From Davidsoniella eucalypti (taxonomy: Eukaryota > Ascomycota > Sordariomycetes > Microascales > Ceratocystidaceae), in NCBI GenBank assembly GCA_004009845.1, contig RMBW01000041.1, positions 124,001-188,000 on the forward strand: 64,000 nt of DNA, given 5' to 3'. The translations under genes and the position numbers were made by a program. The stretch's first letter is position 1. The number at the start of each line of letters is the position of its first letter. Positions 23,701 to 36,336 of the stretch are shown in pieces. Under the pieces are notes generated by a model that saw only the letters and a program-made list of their open reading frames with translations, was not told where the DNA came from and ran no database searches.

Positions 23701-24380
23701 TTGCAGACATATTCCCCTAACCCTAAGGAGGACTAAGGTTGGAAAATTAGCAAGGTTAGCGTTGCTTCTACCCCTTTTATCGAATATCTTTAATCCATTG
23801 CATTACATTTTTTTTCTTCTTTTTTTTTTCGTAATTCGACTATAACTAAGTCACTTTACTTTCTTTACCTAGGCAATCCGTACAAAGTCATACGGGAACT
23901 TGGAATTCTTGGCCTTGTGCCCCTTTATTTTGGGTTCAACAAGGCTTAAGCTTGGATCATAAGATGAGCCTGATGTTGTAGCAATGTTGTAATAATTTTC
24001 TACTCCTACCAAAATAAATGTATTGCCCTAAACTTTTTATTTGACCACCAATAGCATTTACCATCTAGGGAAGGCCCGGCTGGAAAAATGGGAAATCTTG
24101 GCTAGTATAACATAAATCTAAAATAAGCTTGAGCTTGAGTAACTTCAGCATTTACAAAAATGTATCAATAACTTCTACCAAAGAGATTTATTCAAGATGA
24201 CCAGAACTACACAGAATCAAAAAAAGCTACATTAATCACGATATCCCACACATCCTTTGTTGAATTGAAATCTTGTCTTCACCATCTCACTAACCCTCTC
24301 TCCTCTCATCTCAGTCACTCTTTAATACATTCCAACAACTACCTCCTCACCATTCTTATTACTCTTCTACTTCAGTCATC
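23701..24380. promoter_or_regulatory. Promoter region of the right-arm A gene
   Basis: This is the standard A upstream block, with CACGATATCCCACACATCC, a CT-rich tract and AACAACTACCTCCTCACC before the ATG. Poly-T tracts lie at 23808-23829. No TATA box was seen. Confidence 0.5.
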
Positions 24381-25126
24381 ATGAAGTTCTTTGGCATTCT
24401 TGTTCTTGGTTCTCTTGCCTCCAGCGCTGCTGTCCCGGTTGAGCCTACCAACATGGACCTTGATAGCTTCAATGATCCCAACAGCAAGATGGTAGCCCGA
24501 GAATTCACGATCTCTCTTGATGATCTTAAATTTTATGTTGCCAAGCAGGATAGCGAGTCTGACGAAGCCAATACTGAGACTAGTACGGCCTCTCTGGAAC
24601 AGAGAGAATCCAAGGCCTTCGATGCAGCCTATGAAGCCTGCCCTTACAAACTTCGGCGTGGTGATTCGTACTACTTCATGCTATGCACTCAGATTCCTTA
24701 TGGATATAAGGCTTCAAATCGCGTTGCCGCGAATATCATCAGATCCACGGGCGGCTGCTACGATGTCGGAATGGTTGTTGGAAAGGTTCATGCCAATGAG
24801 GACCTATTTTCGGGCACTCACTGGCACGCCTACCAGTCGGAAACTGCCGATTGGTACTCAACTTCAGACTTCTACAGGGTCCCCGAGGACGACGATGAGG
24901 GCCCTGTACAGCGGTAAGTTCCCTGACAATATTTCCGCTACATCTATCTCTATCAGCATATACTAATAGCCTTCATAGCCTTATCTATGGTGGTAGCACC
25001 ACTGCTGATTATAGCAGCGACGTCTTGCAGCCGGTCACTGACGGTTGGGTTGGACGCGCGGGTTCCACTTTGTCCGCTGCTTTCAACTGCTTGGCCTACT
25101 ACCACTACCTTGCTAGATACCTGTAA
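24381..25126 (+). CDS. Small secreted protein, family A (right-arm copy)
   Basis: The predicted secreted protein has 226 residues. Exon 1 is 24381-24913 and exon 2 is 24979-25126, with a phase-2 intron ending TTCATAG. The signal peptide is MKFFGILVLGSLASSAAVP. EFTISLDDLKFYVAKQD, DSYYFMLC, GGCYDVGMVVGKV, FSGTHWHAYQ, LIYGG and the end YYHYLARYL are visible. It mirrors the A gene at 9078-9823. In a 190-base part of exon 1 I counted about 13 changed codons altering the amino acid against 1 silent, and in exon 2 10 against 1. The introns differ at only 2 of 65 positions. The partner B gene follows at 27372 on the same strand. Function is unknown. Confidence 0.88.
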
Positions 25127-27202
25127 GAAGCGTATCGAGTAGCTCTACGTGAAGTATCTTTACTAGGCCAACCTTTAGGCAAGCATGACAACATTATAAC
25201 TGGCTCTAGATTAGGGAAAAAGCCTAACTAGGGACTGGATTTTTCCACCACACGACGCATTTAATCATGGCATATAGCCCCCTCGGCTACTTCATAGTCT
25301 TGCATTTTGGCCTCTATTTCCTCTAGTCTTTCTATAGTTTCTCCAGAGTCCCATATTTAGCATTTTTCCTTTCAATAGTTCCTTCTTTTAGCATCTAAAT
25401 TCACTTATTCCAACTTACTACTTGTTTTCATCACAGTTCTTATTCTGGTCCAAGTTTTATTTTTATTTTTATTATAAATTTCAAGTCTTGTTTATACCTT
25501 GGTACACCTTTACATTTACCTAATTGGCTACATGTTTATTAACCTTTGTTTTGTTTATAGTGAAAGAAAAATAACCTGCTAATCTTGATTTTTGTTTTAA
25601 GGTAGTACTCTCAAGTATTAAGCCTCTGAGCACCATTAGCATTAATGTCCAATGTAGGGATCAAAGATATAGGGCAGTACAACTTTATAAGAAAAGACAA
25701 ATCTATAGGATAAGAAGAAAGCAGGAAATAGAGTCCAGCTTTGGAAAGTTAGGCATGTTTCTAGAATGATGTCTATTCCGTGCTGAAAACAAAACATTGT
25801 CAAAATATTCTAAGCCTTTTACTATAGGTTGTAAAATTTTCAATAATTGATGTTATGGAGCTATAGAGCTATGAAGATTGTTTTCACTAACTATAGTTAG
25901 TTGTAATGTTTATTTCTGGTTCAATTTTTTTCTTCACGCAGTGCTCCATATTTCATAGCTCGGTTGACGAATATTTTGCTTTGACATACTTATGGCTAGG
26001 ATTCATTGGGGCTAGGAGACATTGGGTTTGTGGAGCGGAGGAGGACTTTAAATATCTGTGGTAGGCGTTAAATATAGTCAAATCAAATCACAGACTACGA
26101 TCCATCCCCACAACCTCTTGGACAATTTCTTACATAACATCTACAAGATTAAGGCGATGCCGATTTTTAATGTCACACCATCAAGTTTATGATATATTCC
26201 CTCAGTGTGGAATCACCAAGACTCTATCTACCCCCTTGATTCTATGGCACTCAATATCACAACAAATGAAGAATGGCAAATAGATGAGAACGTGTGCAAA
26301 TATTCCGTATCGAGATCTTCTTCCCGGTACGTAGCTTGGCCCTTGTGAGGTTGAGAATAGTATACCAATCTACTTTCTTCACCGTTCTACATTTTAGCAA
26401 AAATGTCCATGTTTTTATATTTATTTTACCTCAAGTTTTGTTTTGGGTTTTTCGTACATATCTACATCTTTTAGTCCAGCTAGAGAGAATAGCTATGCTA
26501 AGCCCTTACTATTGTAAATTCTTGGTATTTACTAGTTATTTAGTGCTCTTTCTTCTTTTCAGTTTGGGTTGTTAAATAAGGTTGGTCTTGTCTAGAACTA
26601 CATTCTATTCTTGTATTGTCTAAGCGATCCTTTTTTGATCTGTGTCATTCCAGGGTATCACAGTCACTATGCCAGGTAGTAAAATCAACATAAGATCTAT
26701 CCAATGACCAATTTGCATATAATTTAACTGTTGCTTTTTATGAATGCCACTGAGTACTGCCAACCCTACCAGACCCGAAACTATGTATAATTTCTGGGAC
26801 AAGCCTGGTGAACTCCGGTTATCAGATTTTCATGGGTTGGCCATTCCAAGTGCTTGGCATGATCGGCATGATCAGCATGGGCCATAGTTATCACTCTTTT
26901 GTTATAACTTGTTCAACCTTGAATGTAGTTACTTGGCTTGCATGGCTTATAAAGCGGCCAAGATTTTCTAATATAGACCATATCGTTCGTTCCGGACTAG
27001 ATGTACCTAGTCTTTGCCTACATTTAGATACAATTATCCTTGTTGAATGGCCTGTAATGTGCCTGTGCTTTTATTTATGTGGGAATATTGTGATATCGAG
27101 GTTTTTACATTGTTGCATGGGCATATAGACGTATTGAAAGGGTTCTAGAGAAGAAGAGGAAATGATATACAAAAAGAAGACTCAGCAGCCTAAGAAACAA
27201 GA
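25127..27202. other. A-to-B spacer (right arm)
   Basis: This is spacer repeat matching 6991-9077 inverted. The GGAGCTATAGAGCTATGA stem is near 25856. The open frame 26808-27128 is the mirror of 7065-7448. I see no gene that is consistently kept. Confidence 0.6.
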
Positions 27203-27210
27203 TATAAGTA
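27203..27210 (+). promoter_or_regulatory. TATA-like box of B gene 27372-28100
   Basis: TATAAGTA, 169 bases before the ATG, followed by TCACGACATGTCCATTCG and a CT-rich leader. Confidence 0.6.
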
Positions 27211-27371
27211 TCACGACATGTCCATTCGTTTACTCACTGTTTCGGATCTTATTCTCACCACCTTCACCATCACCCTCACATCTCTCTTTCTCCACTCTTA
27301 CTATACTTGATACAGCTCTGCCAACTCTATAGTATCATCCCTTCATCACCTTAACTTCTCGCTCTATCACC

Positions 27372-28100
27372 ATGAGATCCTTCAGTGTCCTCGTTCTCTG
27401 TGCTCTGGCCTCCAGCGCTGCTGTTCCGACCGTGCCCGAGAACCCGAGCCTTGAAAATCTTTCTGTAGATGTTCAGGAGCGCACCAATGAAGTTCCTCTG
27501 GAAGACATCAACATCAAGACAAACGAGGTGTCAGAAGATGGTCAAGAGGAGGAGATAGCTTTCATTGTCCCGGACCACCGGATTAACGTTGAAGCTAACT
27601 ATGATGCGATAAAAGCCGTTGCCCCTGTGCCGCTTGTTCGTGGAAAGTCATACTACTTTTTGCATTGCACCGAGCCCGTCAAAGGTTTCAAGCCCCGGAA
27701 TGATGTGATTGCTAGCATTGCTAAGGAGAGCGGTTGCGTCAACCACTCTCTACTTGTTGGCACGGTTGGTTTCTACACCGATATCTTCACTGGTACCAAC
27801 TACGAAGTCTTCCAGAGGACGAATGATGAAAGCTGGTACATGTTTGATATGAAATTTAATGCTGAATCCAAACATGTGTAAGTATTCTGATTATATGCCC
27901 TTATAGTTTCGAGTTTGTATGACAGTATGTACTAACTTTACCTTTACAGTCTACATTGGGGTGGTGAAACCACTTCCTCTAAGATTGATCCTCAGACTAT
28001 TGAGTGGCTCTCTAACAAATGGACTGCTGAAGCGGGAGACACCCTTTCCTCCGAGTACAACACCCTGGCCTACTACAAACACATGGCTAAAAAACTTTAA
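27372..28100 (+). CDS. Small secreted protein, family B (right-arm copy)
   Basis: The predicted secreted protein has 218 residues. Exon 1 is 27372-27877 and exon 2 is 27950-28100. The intron carries GTAAGT, TACTAAC and TTTACAG and interrupts the codon before LHWGGETT. Signal peptide, acidic region, core cysteines and C-terminus are as in the left-arm gene at 6093-6821. The exon 1 translations of the two are identical, in contrast to the neighbouring A pair. Downstream lies the shared B 3' flank and then methyltransferase flank sequence. Function is unknown. It is effector-like by secretion and small size. Confidence 0.88.
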
Positions 28101-30373
28101 ACCATACATGACATATGCTTGTTTCTAGACCAGCAAATCAAGTTTTCATGGCTAGAAATGTCAAGCTGTAGCACTGTGGAATTAGAAAGGGTGCTTTACA
28201 GGCATTTCTAGATTAGCATTTACCCATATCATATAGCCTCTGTGCTCTTCATAGTTTTGCATTTTTATCTCATAGCCTAGTCTTCCAGTCAAGTTTGGCC
28301 TTCCCCAATGTTAAATCTTATTTTGTCGTCGTTTTTTGTTTTTAATATTACATGTTCTCATTTACAATTACCTGAACCCGATGGCCTGTTGTTTTATTAT
28401 ATCATTATCATACTAGGGTTGTACGTTGGTAGATATATCCTGTAGACTAGTAAGTGTATGTATTTTATATAATACAAGATTTGGCACCCTGTGTGCCAAT
28501 CTTATATACCATATTTGTCCACCATGACGGTTTAGTTTGCCATTACCTCCTAGCCCATCGTTCTCTGACATGACGTCTTATCAAATCACAACTGTTGGTT
28601 TCGCTGGTCAATAAATACATTATTCTTGAAGTAAAAATACATGTCACTCATTAATACCTGGTCAGGGCGTTTCAGGGCCCGAAATCCACCGTCGTATTAT
28701 ATATAGATGGCCGATTTTGCTTGGATTGCACAATATCATTACAAAAATTCTCGCTATATTTAGAATCTGTATATTAATCGGCAATAAAGACGCCATTCCG
28801 CGCATTTCCACCTTCGCTTCTTCGTCTACCTACGGATTACTTACTTCAATGCTTAATAGGAAACGCAAAAAAGCCTAAGCGATCTGCGAATTGCCATAGC
28901 GTTTTTCTTCAAATTTGATTGATCAAGTGACTGATCAAATAACTGACTTATCTCGTCCGCGCTATTATTGATTGCCATCTTCTCTATTCTCGGAAGAAAG
29001 TCCATGATAGTCTAGTAGCCTAATCGACTCTACAATACTGTATTTCTATCTGCTGTCCTGTACCGTTCTAAAACTATTGGTTAGAACTAATCTTTCTCTT
29101 TAACTTAGTGCTGATTGATCTACAATGGCCTATCTATATACCATTTCGTTTTGTACTTGAGGGCTAATTTTGGCTTTTCATTGTCGACCAAAATCGATCA
29201 TGTTTTGTACTCAAGTGTACTTAATATTTACCGACAATACCAATACCATTCTACTGCATACTGTATGGATCTCTGTCTTTGTACCAGTACTTGCATTTGT
29301 AATTCTATGGTAAATAAAAGTAAGTGACCCATGATCTGAATTCTGTAGAAATGCTTATTACAAGCCATCGTATTCATGATATTAACACGACTTGATAATT
29401 TGCCACCGCGGCTACTACTTCTAGAAGCATGGTGGCACAAACATCGGTATTTTGTTAAGATATGAGAACAACGTTCATGGCCGTTGGCTATAATGAGATA
29501 CACCGAGTTGAGTAAAAACAGCTTGGAGTAAAGTAGGAAATAATAGTGCTTGAGGACGATATTTGAGGTTACCTTGAGTGGTGGTTGACTCATATAATAC
29601 ATCTAGAACTGGTGGCTACTACACTTAGATTCAGCGGCGCTTGGAATACAATATAAATATTTTGTTTGTTTCTATTGTTGTCTATGGGGCCGCCCACTAA
29701 GAGCTCCAAGATGGGACACATAACTTCTACTTCGAAGAAAGGGAAGAAAGATGATAGAGTCAGAAAGCCTCGATGTCTGGTCCACTAACAACATCAATTC
29801 TGGCCCTTCTTCATATGTCGTATGTGGTGAATTGACCAACTGTCGGCATCTAGACAGCGATCTCCTCCTACATCTTCAACCATCTTGGGCGCCGATCGCA
29901 AGGCTATTGTTTTGAACATATACAAGCATAAGATGTTACGTTTTAATTTGAAATGTATAGAAGTTTTTATGTGTGCAATCGATATGAGATATAGAATGAA
30001 AGCAATAAATAAGAAGACAGCCTAGAAAATGTGATATCAGATGATATGGAAAAGTTTTGGAAACCAGAGCAAATGAAAGAAAGAAGCCAAAACGAAGTTC
30101 ATGTCATGTAAAAAAAACTAGCAAGAGCCATGGAGGATAAGGAAACAACTATGAGTGAATAGACGTCAGACCATATGATAATAAGAGAGACCATGTGAAG
30201 AGAGAGAGTTAGAGGTGGATAAGAAGACAAAGTGATAGGCAACTAGTAGCTGATACTAGTGATTGATCAGATCAAACGGTGGGATAGATGTAAGAGAGGG
30301 AGAAAACGAATGGCGAAAGATACAGAGGATAAAGGATATTATGTCGAGGGTCGCGAGAAACAACAAAACAAAA
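28101..30373. other. B 3' flank joined to methyltransferase 3' flank (inverted)
   Basis: 28101-29265 is the shared B downstream block. From about 29250 to 30373 the sequence is the inverted copy of the methyltransferase 3' flank (about 2455-3560). No gene was seen in it. Confidence 0.7.
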
Positions 30374-30922
30374 CTAGCACATCTGGTACTTGCAAGAGCC
30401 CTCAGCTTGGCGAGTAATATTCTCAGTCAACAACTTGTACTGTAGCTTAATATCGAGATCACGGTGCTTTCTCTCGTTAGGCTGAACTTGCAAGACACCC
30501 TCGACCTCCTCACCCTGCTCCACGGTCAGGACATCGTTAAGGTAGAAGACAGTCTGCTTCCAGTGAGTGTACTTGGTGTGGGGGCCAGTAGAAAAGCGAA
30601 TTTTCTTGTGGCAGGCGGTGAAGTCGATGTCGAACCACGATACTAGGGCGTGGATGAAGTCGTCACGGCGGGCCTTGAGCTTGAAAGGGACGGTGAAGGC
30701 CAGGTCGTCGGTCGTACACGTGTACAGATCCAGAGTGAGAACGGGGGTAGGGTCGGTCACGACGGCATTCATCCCGACAGTGTCGACGAGGGGCTCTGAG
30801 AGAGCGGTGACCTTCAGAGGCGAGTAGTCGAAGCCGTAGACGCTGCCCCAGACTATCATGAAGAAAGTTAGTCATGTATTCTCTCGCAGTAGCCATCTAC
30901 CAGTACCACTTCGTTTCTCCCT
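30374..30922 (-). pseudogene. Inverted partial copy of the arginine methyltransferase gene
   Basis: The copy holds only the last exon (from about 30852 down) and part of the preceding intron. The catalytic SAM-binding domain is absent, so it cannot be an active enzyme. The frame is open to a TAG stop at 30376-30374, directly after QMC. At the same position the full gene has TAC and reads on. A few substitutions are present, such as WGSVYG for WDNVYG and VGMNAV for VEMNAV. The copy is useful as a record of the original stop codon. Confidence 0.92.
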
Positions 30923-31080
30923 AGGCTCAACCGGGACAGCAGCGCTGGAGGCGAGAACCAAGAACAAGAAGGCCAAGGAACTTCATGATAATTGAATTAG
31001 AAGAATAACAAGAAAGGCGAGGAGGTAGTTGTCGGAATGTATTAAAGAGTGACTGGGTTGAGACGAGAGAGGGTTAGTGA
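30923..31080 (-). pseudogene. 5' remnant of an A-family gene
   Basis: The minus strand from 30984 gives the start of an A gene (MKFLGLLVLGS). A two-base deletion then shifts the frame, and at 30922 the sequence changes to methyltransferase intron. Only about 60 coding bases remain, with their normal upstream leader to about 31080. The gene pointed away from the A gene at 33619, as the A genes at 46937 and 50675 do. Confidence 0.85.
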
Positions 31081-31272
31081 AATGATCTAGGACCCAATCT
31101 TGTTGGCTGTGGTATCTATCACAGTCGTTGCCTTTGTCTATATAAGGAGGCCGTTTTCCTCCTTATTCTTGTGTAGTTCTTTTCCTCCCTCTCTATCTTC
31201 TTTAACTTCTTTCAATACACATCATTGCTTCTACTTTTGCAAGCCTCGTTCTCGTCGTAGACGGCCACATAG
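31081..31272. mobile_element. Small insertion, possibly a solo LTR, in an A leader
   Basis: About 190 bases interrupt the standard A upstream block. GTTAGTGA is present on the left (31074-31081), and TAGTGA is repeated on the right near 31270 where the block continues. The insert has a TATA-like TCTATATAAGG and a pyrimidine-rich 3' half, as LTRs often do. No clear TG...CA ends matching an LTR family could be fixed, so its type is uncertain. Confidence 0.45.
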
Positions 31273-33618
31273 TGAGACGGTGAAAAGAAGATTCCAATTC
31301 AACAAAAGATGTGCGATATCGTAATTAAAGTAGTTTTGGTCATTTTGAAAAGATGCCTTTGGTAGAATTTGTTGATAAACATTTTTGTCAATGCTGAAGT
31401 TACTCAAGATCAAGCTTATTTTAGATTTATACTAGCCAAGATTTCCCATTTTTCCAACCGGCCTTCCCTAGATGGTCAATGCTATTGGTGATCAAGTTAA
31501 AAAGCTTAGGACAATACATTTGTTTTGGTATGAATAGAAAAAAATTACCAGATTGCTGCAAAATCACGCTCATATTATGATCAAAGCTTAAGCCTTGTTG
31601 AACCCGAAAGAAAGGGAGACAAGGCCAAGAATTCTAAATTCTCGCACGACTTTACGTACGGATTGCCCAGGTAAAGCAAGTAAAGTGACTTGGTTATAGT
31701 CGGTTTTTATCGATGTCATGAACTGTAATGTAGAACTATATATATGTTGCTGTTACTTTACATATGCGAGCCGCTGTGAATTCGAATTTATTATCATCAA
31801 CGAGCTTAGCCAATCACCTTAATGCGCACGGTGTCTATTTATTTATCGTTTTACGTCTTTATGTGGTTCACGTGCATCCGACCCCTAGTGGGATTGTTGG
31901 ACGTCGAGAAACCCTGTTGGTTCTCCAAATGGTCCACACCAAAATATAAACAAAACACAGAAAGGAAAACAAAAACAAATTTCGCATGAGGGAAGCAGTA
32001 GAGAAGACAAGCAGCGCTGGCCTGGCTAAACTTGTTTCTTCACTGTCCACCTAGCGGCCAGAGTGCCCAGGGTGAGGAAGGTGCTCAAGGAGACAACTAT
32101 TGCGAGGTCGTCGTCGGGAGATCGGGAGGGGTCAAGCAGCATTGAGCTAAACTTTCTTCACAGCCGTCCCCCTGATCGGACCCTTGGTTGAAAGAATGAA
32201 GAAAAAGTCATCTTGAAACAATGTAGACTGATCAGTTCGTCTAGGCGGAATTGGAATGAGAGGTTGATGTCGTAATTAGATAGTTTCTATTCAAGGATAG
32301 AATATGTTGATGATCAAGCTTGTTTCCTGTACGGCTGGATTGAAGCCGGCTGTTTGTTATGAAGATTCCGAATGATGATGGCACTTTAGCTTTGTGTAAA
32401 CATATTCTAGATTCTCTACAGATAGGACCATTCATTGGATCATCAGGAGAACGGTGATAATTTCATTTCGAATATAATCAGACAATGGCGAGACAAAATA
32501 GCCATAAGAGATGGCTTCGGAAATAGCCCAAGTGTTCGGGGTCGTTGTAATGGAAAGTTTCCCACTCTTGTATTTCTGAATCGCTCATGAACCACGTTAT
32601 ATGTATAGATCTATATAAGTTGTCATGTTGTATTCAGCATACCACCTACACAACCGTTATGTATATGTAGAGCAATATGCGATATTTCAATTAGCCAATG
32701 GCTTAGGCTATAGTCGATTGTGGTGTTAATACAAACGCAGATCAATATTTGCAAATGGCATAGCGACTTCTTCAGCAAGAAGACTACGAATATTATAAAG
32801 TTAACATACAGGGTGACACAGTATCATAGGCTGCAAAAGTCAACTATCTCGTTGGATTAGATGAAGATATGCTTAGATCTGGACGCGAGAAGCCTCAACC
32901 ATGAAGCCCGGGGAGAACTTGATGTAGCGCATGACGGTCTCGAAGTCAAATGATGAACTAGGAATTTGTCTGACTTATGGTAGAAGTATTCATAGCGCCA
33001 AGAACGAATAAAGCATGTTTCTGTGAGATACATGTACTCGAATGCTCGGCACACACAGTGGCCCGTATATGTAGTTATAGTAATATAGTTCTACATGTAG
33101 TTCATGACATCGATAAAAACCGACTATAACTAGGTCACTTTACTTGTTTTACCTAGGCAATCCACGTAAAGTCATGCGAGAATTTAGAATTCTTTGCCTT
33201 GTCCCCCTTTCTTTCGGGTTCAACGAGGCTCAAGCTTTGATCATAATATGAGCGTGATTTTGCAGCAATGTTGTAATTTTTTTCTATTCCTACCAAAACA
33301 AATGTATTGCCCTAGGCTTTTTAGCTTGACCACCAATAGCATTGACCATCTAGGGAATGCCGACTGGAAAAATAGGGATTGTTGGTGTTGAACTTGTGTA
33401 ACTTTAGCATTGACAAAATGTCTATCAGATTTATTCAAGATGACCAGACCCAGAATCAAAAAAGCTACATTAATCACGATATCCCACACATCTTTTGTTG
33501 AATTGGAATCTTCTACTCGCCATCTCACCAACCCTCTCTCCTCTCAATCCAGTCACTCTTTTGTACATTCCAACAACTACCTCCTCGCCTTTCTTGCTAT
33601 CCTTCTAATTCAATTATC
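31273..33618. repeat. Region between two divergent A promoters, with inverted ends
   Basis: The outer parts are A upstream blocks facing away from each other. The inner part (about 31690-33125) begins and ends with inverted copies of GTCGGTTTTTATCGATGTCA followed by similar sequence, like terminal inverted repeats. The interior lacks a recognisable gene. Most of the region recurs at about 46940-50674, where a LINE fragment and other inserts are added. Pieces near 31860-32050 also occur at 48745-48850, 17390-17480 and 56660-56830. Confidence 0.65.
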
Positions 33619-34358
33619 ATGAAGTTCTTTGGCCTTCTTGTTCTTGGTGCTCTGGCCTCCAGCGCTGCTGTCCCGGTTGAGCCTACCAACATAGACCTTG
33701 ATAGCTTCAATGATCCTAACAGTGAGATGGTAGCCCAAGAATTCACGATCTCTCTTGATGATCTTAAAATTTATGTTCCCAAGCAAGATAGCGAGTCTGA
33801 CGGAGCCAATACTGAGACTAGTATGGCCTCTCTGGAACAGAGAGGATCCAAGGCCTACGATGCCGTCTTTGATGCCATCCCTTACCGACTTTTTCATGGT
33901 GATTCGTACTACTTCATGTTGTGCACTGAGCTCTCTGTTGGCTCTTTGCCCGCAAATGACATTGTCGAGCATGTCATGATTTCCACAGGCGGCTGCTACC
34001 ATGTTGGATTGGTTGTTGGAAGGGTTCATCCCGAGGAGGACTTATTCTCGGGCACTTACTGGCACGTCCGCCAGTGGGAAAGTGGCCAATGGTACTCAAA
34101 TAGCCAATTCTACAGGGTCATCGAGGGAAATAAACAGAGGTAAGTTCCCTGACAATATTTCCACTACATCTATCTCTATCAGCATATACTAACAGCCTCC
34201 ATAGACTTATCTATGGTGGTAAAACCGAAGCTGATTACAGCAGTGCAACCATTCAGGTGGCCACTGACAAGTGGTTGGGAAAAGCGGGCGACACTTTGTC
34301 CACTGTTTACAACTGCCTGTCCTACTACTACTTCCTTACTAGCTACCTAACCGAGTAG
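33619..34358 (+). CDS. Small secreted protein, family A
   Basis: The predicted secreted protein has 224 residues. Exon 1 is 33619-34139 and exon 2 is 34205-34358, with a phase-2 intron. The signal peptide is MKFFGLLVLGALASSAAVP. EFTISLDDLKIYVPKQD, DSYYFMLC, GGCYHVGLVVGRV, FSGTYWHVRQ, LIYGGKTEADYSS and NCLSYYYFLTSYL follow. The stop comes two codons later than in other A genes (ends TE). The partner B gene lies downstream at 36474. The pair and its upstream region correspond to the block holding 50675 and 55189. Function is unknown. Confidence 0.88.
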
Positions 34359-36336
34359 GCAACATTACAACTGGAGCCTGCTCATGGAAAAAGCCTAACT
34401 AAGACTTCATTTTCCCACCACACGACGCATTTAATCATGGCATATAGCCCCCTTGGCTACTTCATAGTCTTGCATTTTGGCCTCTATCTCCTCAATAGTC
34501 TTTCTATAGTTTCTCCAGAGTCCCATATTTAGCATTTTTCCTTTCAATAGTTCCTTCTTTTAGCATCTAAATTCACTTATTCAAAGTTCCTACTTGTTTT
34601 CATCATAGTTCTTGTTCTGGTCCAAGTTTTATTTTTATTTTCATTTTTATTATACATTTCAAGTCTTGTTATAGTTGGGTACAACCTTTACATTTACTTG
34701 ATTGGCTACATGTTTCTTAACTTTTGTTTTGTTTGTAGTGAAATAAAAATAACCTGCTAATCTTGATTTTTAATAGCTATGGAAAATTCAATATCACTGA
34801 TTTAGGTAGCACTCTTCAATATTAAGCTTCTGAGCACCATTGGCATCAACTAAACCAACTATCCCTCCACTACTTCCTTGATATGGCCTAGTAATCCAAT
34901 GAATGGATCAAAGATATAAGTCAGTAGTTACAACTTTATAAGAAAAGACAAATCTATAGGATAAGAGGAAAGCAGGAAATAGAGTTCAGCTTTGTAAAGT
35001 TAGGCATGTTTCTAGAATGATGTCTATTATGTACTGCAAGGCATTTCACAATATTCTTAGCCTTTTAGTATAGTTACTTTTTCTGTTTTTTGTTTTGTTT
35101 GAAAAAGAAATCGTTATTTTTCATTATTTTCCATTTTGTTTTTTCAGTTCGGTTTTCGAATTTTTTGAGGTTGAGGGCACTAGAAGATTGAAAACAAGGG
35201 TTATAGCGCAAGTGCTCGATCTTTTACCTCAGGGTTGAAGTATATTTTCCTTTTGACTTAGGGCTAGGATTCATCCCTATACTTGTTTAGACAATTTCTT
35301 ATATAGCGTCTACAAGATTTTGGTTATTCCAATTTCTAATGTCACAACATGAAGGGTATGATATACTCACTCAGTGTGGAAGTACCAAGACTCAAGCCCT
35401 TTGATTCCATAGTAATTAATGGCACAATGCTTCAGGATATCAAAATCTCTTCTGGGTATGCAGTTTGGCCCTTGTTATCTAGTAAGAATAGTAGATCTAC
35501 TTTCTTTACGGTTCTACATTTTAGCAAAAATGCTCATATTTGAAATTTTATTTTCCGTCAAGTTTTATATTAATTATTTTGGTAAATATCTATATCTTTT
35601 GGTCTACCTAAAGAAAATAGTCATGCTAAGCCCTTACTATTGTAAATTCTTGGTATCTACTATTTATTTAGTGCCTTCCCAGTTTCGGTTGTTAAATAAG
35701 GTTGGTGTGGTCTAGAACCACATTCTATTCTTGTATTGTCTAAGTGACCCTTTTTTGATAAGTTTCATTCACAGTCAATATACCAGGTAGTAAAATCAAC
35801 ACAAGATCTATCAAACAACCAATTTGCATCTCTTTGAACTACTGCTCTTTATCAATGAATCTAAATACTGCAAACCTACCAGATCCTAAACTATGTATAA
35901 TTTTTGGGTTAAGCCCGGTGAACTCCGGTGATGGATCAGATGTTTATGGGTTGCCCTTTCCAAGTGCTTGGGGTGAGCAGCATGGGCCATATCTAGCTAT
36001 CTCTCTTTTGTTATAACTCGTACAACCTTGAATGTAGTTACTTAGCTCATGGCCTATAAAGACCCCAAGCTTTTCTAATATAGACCAGATTGTTCATTCC
36101 GGACTTAATGTACCTAGTCTTTACCTACATTTACATAATTATCCTTGTTGAATGGCCTGTAATGTGCCTGTGCTTTTATCTACATGTATCATACCTTACT
36201 GGTTTAGGTATATGGTGACATGTATATCGCGGTTTTTACATTGGTGCATGAGCATATAGACGTATTGAAAGGGGCTCTAGAGAAGAAGAGGAGGTGATAT
36301 ACAAAAAGAAGACTCAGCTCAGCCTAACAAACAAAA
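34359..36336. other. A-to-B spacer before B gene 36474
   Basis: This is spacer repeat, more diverged and shorter between 35040 and 35290 than in other modules. No gene was found. Confidence 0.6.

Larger units (their letters stand above)
22094..30922. repeat. Right arm of the large imperfect palindrome
   Basis: This is the inverted copy of 1906-12081 without the tandem duplication. It contains, in order, a truncated A gene, a LINE fragment, an intact A gene, an intact B gene, the methyltransferase 3' flank and its last exon. The outer end at about 30922 falls in the methyltransferase intron and is joined directly to the 5' end of another A gene. The inner spacer (12082-22093) is about 10 kb. 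Confidence 0.9.

Noticed and set aside
23700..23740. CCCTAACCCTAA-like string, as in telomeres
   Set aside because: There are only two units, and they are mirrored at 10430, so it is part of the arm repeat rather than a telomeric array.
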